Below, piece by piece: positions 4,626 through 6,459 of a stretch of 6,459 nt of DNA. The position numbers were made by a program, and so were the translations under genes. The stretch is taken from NCBI GenBank assembly GCA_002385755.1, contig DGED01000053.1:1-6459 (forward strand), read 5' to 3'. This DNA is from Caryophanales bacterium UBA3935 (lineage in GTDB: Bacteria > Bacillota_I > Bacilli_A > ML615J-28 > CAG-698). The notes beneath the pieces are model-generated. The model saw only the letters and a list, made by a program, of their open reading frames with translations. It was not told where the DNA came from and did not search any database. How positions within the stretch are numbered: the stretch's first letter is position 1; each line of letters starts with the position of its first letter.

Positions 4626-6017
4626 ATGGACAAAATCAAAGCTTTTTTCAAAATCAATGAAAGAAAAACGACGATTTGGACGGAATTGATCGGCGGGTTG
4701 GTTACCTTCCTGGCGATGGTCTACATTCTCCCCGTTAATTCCGGGATTCTCGCCGACGGAACGGGCATGAATTTTGCGGCAGTATTTGCGGCGACGGCAA
4801 TAGCCGCTGCTATCGCGACGCTGTTGATGGGGCTTTTCGCCAATTACCCGGTCGCTCTTGCACCGGGAATGGGTATTAACGCGTTTTTTACTTATACCGT
4901 TGTTTTGGGTCTTGGCATTCCTTGGGATCAAGCGCTGGCAGCCGTCTTAATTAGCGGCGTTATATTTCTCGTTATTAGCGTTACCGGAGTTAGACGTTAC
5001 GTAATCAACGCCATTCCGAAAAACTTGAAGCTGGCGATTGGCGCAGGTATCGGTTTCTTTATCGCCTTTATCGGCCTGAAGAACGCCGGCGTTGTAGTTT
5101 CCAGTCCCTCGACGTTCGTGACTCTGGGCGACTTATCTCACCCGACCGTGTTGCTTGGGCTTTTCGGGATCATCCTGGTTTTCGTTCTCTATTCCCTTCA
5201 TAAAAAAATCAGCCGTTTCGCCGTTATCTTATCGATCGTGGCAGTTGCCGTTATCGGCTTGCTTTTAGGCGCGGTTTTCCCGTCGCTTAAAGATTTGATG
5301 CCGGCTTATGGCGGCGATAATTTGGGATCCGTGAAAGACCTTAAGGAAACTTTCGGAAAATGCTTTACGGCGATTCCCGAACTTCTCAAGAACCCGAGCG
5401 CGTATGCCGTTATCTTTACTTTCTTGTTTGTTGACTTCTTCGATACCGCCGGGACGCTTGTCGCCGTTGGTAAAGACGCGAATTTGTTGGATGAAAACGG
5501 GCAAATGATTGGCGACGATAAGGCGTTCTTGTCTGACGCCGTCGGCACGGTCGTAGGCTCCGTTTTGGGAACCTCGACTGTAACTTCGTATATCGAGTCG
5601 ACGACCGGCATTCAGTCGGGCGCGCGGACCGGACTCTCCGCGGTAGTCGTCGGTTTGTTGTTTATCGTTTCCTTGCTCTTCTACCCGCTCTTTTCTGTCG
5701 CCGGTAGCATCGAGGTTGCGCCGAACGTGTTTTACTCCCCGGTCACCGCGATGGCGTTGGTGTTTGTCGGCGCGATGATGATCGGCGCGCTTAAAGAAAT
5801 TGATTGGAAAGACCCGATCGTCGTCGTTTGCGCGTTTATTACGATTATCATGATGCTTACCGCCTATTCGATCGCGGAAGGAATCGCGTTTGGCTTTATT
5901 TTCTACGTTTTGATGATGACCGTTTCCAAGCGGCATAAGGAAGTAAGCCTGCCGATGTATATTCTCGCGCTACTCTTTGTTGTCAACTTCGTGATAAAAT
6001 TCACCGTATTGCAATAA
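4626..6017 (+). CDS. pbuG: Hypoxanthine/guanine permease of the NCS2 AzgA/PbuG family
   Basis: A 463-residue polytopic inner-membrane protein, a normal length for the AzgA branch (COG2252) of nucleobase transporters, which import purines by cation symport. Hydrophobic segments run from about residue 21 to the C-terminus. Family features include the early TFLAMVYILPVN (27-38), LAPGMGINAFF (78-88), FVDFFDTAGTLVAVG (268-282), GTSTVTSYIESTTGIQSGAR (315-334, with E324 in the position family members use near the substrate site), and AEGIAFGFI (417-425). The start at 4626 is chosen because AAAGGA lies 9 nt upstream; reading further back to 4539 would translate the riboswitch terminator. Adenine carriers belong to the same family, but the C74 guanine-type riboswitch in front argues for hypoxanthine/guanine. 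Purine excess should terminate transcription. Single-gene unit with its own terminator. Confidence 0.93.
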   Translation: MDKIKAFFKINERKTTIWTELIGGLVTFLAMVYILPVNSGILADGTGMNFAAVFAATAIAAAIATLLMGLFANYPVALAPGMGINAFFTYTVVLGLGIPWDQALAAVLISGVIFLVISVTGVRRYVINAIPKNLKLAIGAGIGFFIAFIGLKNAGVVVSSPSTFVTLGDLSHPTVLLGLFGIILVFVLYSLHKKISRFAVILSIVAVAVIGLLLGAVFPSLKDLMPAYGGDNLGSVKDLKETFGKCFTAIPELLKNPSAYAVIFTFLFVDFFDTAGTLVAVGKDANLLDENGQMIGDDKAFLSDAVGTVVGSVLGTSTVTSYIESTTGIQSGARTGLSAVVVGLLFIVSLLFYPLFSVAGSIEVAPNVFYSPVTAMALVFVGAMMIGALKEIDWKDPIVVVCAFITIIMMLTAYSIAEGIAFGFIFYVLMMTVSKRHKEVSLPMYILALLFVVNFVIKFTVLQ

Positions 6018-6022
6018 ATCAT

Positions 6023-6048
6023 AAGGCCTTCTCCGGAGGGCCTTTTTT
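6023..6048 (+). terminator. Intrinsic terminator after pbuG
   Basis: AAGGCCTTC (6023-6031) pairs with GAGGGCCTT (6036-6044, one G.U pair, 9 bp) around a UCCG tetraloop of the stable UNCG class closed by C-G. The T-run ends at 6048. Confidence 0.9.
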
Positions 6049-6057
6049 AATTTTGTC

Positions 6058-6086
6058 TTTACTTATGCCGTTTTCGATGTTATAAT
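6058..6086 (+). promoter_or_regulatory. Promoter with extended -10 upstream of the GroES-like gene
   Basis: TTTACT (6058-6063) and TATAAT (6081-6086) are separated by 17 nt, with TGT (6078-6080) extending the -10. The predicted start near 6093 gives a leader of about 150 nt to the GroES-like gene. The -10 overlaps the first base of the pseudogene remnant. Confidence 0.6.
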
Positions 6087-6187
6087 TTAATTTCTTCGGA
6101 CGCAACGCCCTGCCGTTTTATTTTATCCATCAGGCTGTGTTGCTCGCGGTCCTGCTCTTAACCGGCGTTATCTTTTTCGGTTTCTAA
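6086..6187 (+). pseudogene. 3' remnant of a DUF1624/HGSNAT-type membrane acyltransferase-like gene
   Basis: The open frame from 6086 to the TAA at 6185-6187 is preceded by an in-frame stop (6083-6085) and has no start codon or ribosome binding site. It reads FGRNALPFYFIHQAVLL followed by a hydrophobic segment. This strongly resembles the end of DUF1624 / heparan-alpha-glucosaminide N-acetyltransferase-like membrane proteins, where a GRNALPxYLIHQPVL motif leads into a last membrane helix. The rest of such a gene (some 300 codons) is absent, because pbuG and its terminator come directly before. I read it as a deletion remnant left at a recombination junction. The alternative, a functional small membrane peptide, lacks a start signal. 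Confidence 0.6.
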
Positions 6188-6204
6188 GTTATGAATAAAA
6201 AACA

Positions 6205-6244
6205 CGCCCCTCGTCATAAAATGGATTATTGAGGGGTGCTTTTT
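6205..6244 (+). promoter_or_regulatory. Hairpin with T-tract enclosing the ribosome binding site of the GroES-like gene
   Basis: CGCCCCTC (6205-6212) pairs with GAGGGGTG (6231-6238) over 8 bp with one G.U pair and an 18-nt loop, followed by five T (6240-6244) that touch the ATG at 6245. The 3' arm is also the only ribosome-binding-like sequence for the next gene (GAGGGG, 8 nt before ATG). The element can therefore act as a terminator, or hide the ribosome binding site, or both. It is not a CIRCE operator. Confidence 0.6.
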
Positions 6245-6459
6245 ATGATAAAACCGACTGAGGAATATTTGCTTTTACTGAGCGAAAAAGAGGAGATGGC
6301 GGGCGGGTTGATTGTCAATACTAACGAGAATATCGGCGTCATCGCGAACGTCTCCGAAAAAGAGAAATTCTTTAAACTCGGGCAGAAGGTCGTGTATAAA
6401 CCCAATAAAGCGGAAGAGGTTTATCGCGGTACCGAAAAATATCTGCTTGTTAAGAAAGA
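6245..6459 (+). CDS. GroES-like co-chaperonin, N-terminal part (cut by the right edge)
   Basis: 71 codons are visible. The order of elements follows GroES (about 95 residues): MIKPTEEYLLLL corresponds to the MxIRPLxDRVxVK start. EEMAGGLIV (16-24) corresponds to the mobile loop that carries the GroEL-contacting GG-I-V segment. GVIANV (31-36) stands in for GKVxAVG, and LGQKVVYKPNKAEEV (45-59) then EKYLLVKK correspond to VGDRVLFxKYAGTEV...EEYLILRE. It is divergent: the linker between mobile loop and second strand is short, and the usual LPD after the loop is missing. It may be a second, specialised GroES or another GroES-fold protein. The ATG at 6245 is the first plausible start. Its ribosome binding site lies within a hairpin. 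If canonical, groEL could follow beyond the window. No CIRCE element is seen upstream. Confidence 0.72.
   Translation, partial: MIKPTEEYLLLLSEKEEMAGGLIVNTNENIGVIANVSEKEKFFKLGQKVVYKPNKAEEVYRGTEKYLLVKK

Noticed and set aside
6205..6238. CIRCE (HrcA) operator upstream of the GroES-like gene
   Set aside because: CIRCE is TTAGCACTC-N9-GAGTGCTAA; here the arms are CGCCCCTC/GAGGGGTG with an 18-nt gap.
1..6459. CRISPR array, insertion sequence, tRNA or rRNA genes
   Set aside because: Read through on both strands: no regularly spaced long repeats, no transposase motifs or terminal inverted repeats, no tRNA cloverleaf and no rRNA segment recognised.

Overview
The window looks like a chromosomal segment of a low-to-moderate GC Gram-positive-type bacterium (Bacillota, perhaps an uncultured clostridial or Bacilli lineage). 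The clues are strong AGGAGG-type ribosome binding sites, sigma-A promoters (several with an extended TGn -10), a guanine riboswitch upstream of a PbuG-type permease, a small OrtA-like protein otherwise typical of amino-acid-fermenting clostridia, and intrinsic terminators throughout. TGA is used as a stop (zwf), so the mycoplasma code does not apply. Coding DNA is clearly more GC-rich than the AT-rich intergenic DNA. No tRNA, rRNA, CRISPR array or transposase was seen.

Layout. (1) Positions 1-2659, minus strand: a three-gene operon read as gnd, then zwf, then a cyclase/kynurenine-formamidase-family hydrolase that runs off the left edge. One promoter at 2631-2659 precedes it. gnd and zwf are 7 nt apart, and zwf overlaps the hydrolase by 14 nt. 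Zwf and Gnd are the two dehydrogenases of the oxidative pentose phosphate pathway; the lactonase between them is not visible, so the tightly coupled hydrolase is worth testing for that role. (2) 2660-2875: intergenic region with a GC-rich palindrome and TTTTCAT/ATGAAAA repeats. (3) 2876-3876, plus strand: a small unknown lipoprotein with its own terminator, then an OsmC-family protein. (4) 3895-3928: a bidirectional terminator shared with a convergent minus-strand OrtA-like gene (3911-4171). (5) 4373-6048, plus strand: promoter, guanine-type purine riboswitch, terminator, pbuG-like hypoxanthine/guanine permease, terminator. (6) 6058-6459: a promoter, a 3' remnant of a DUF1624/HGSNAT-type membrane protein, a hairpin that buries a ribosome binding site, and the first 71 codons of a GroES-like protein cut by the right edge.

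The most interesting points are the gnd-zwf-hydrolase coupling, the riboswitch expression platform (the 5' P1 strand has two mutually exclusive partners, the second 9 bp long and covering the base of the terminator), the GroES-like gene whose ribosome binding site lies in a terminator-like hairpin, and an OrtA-like protein with no OrtB beside it.
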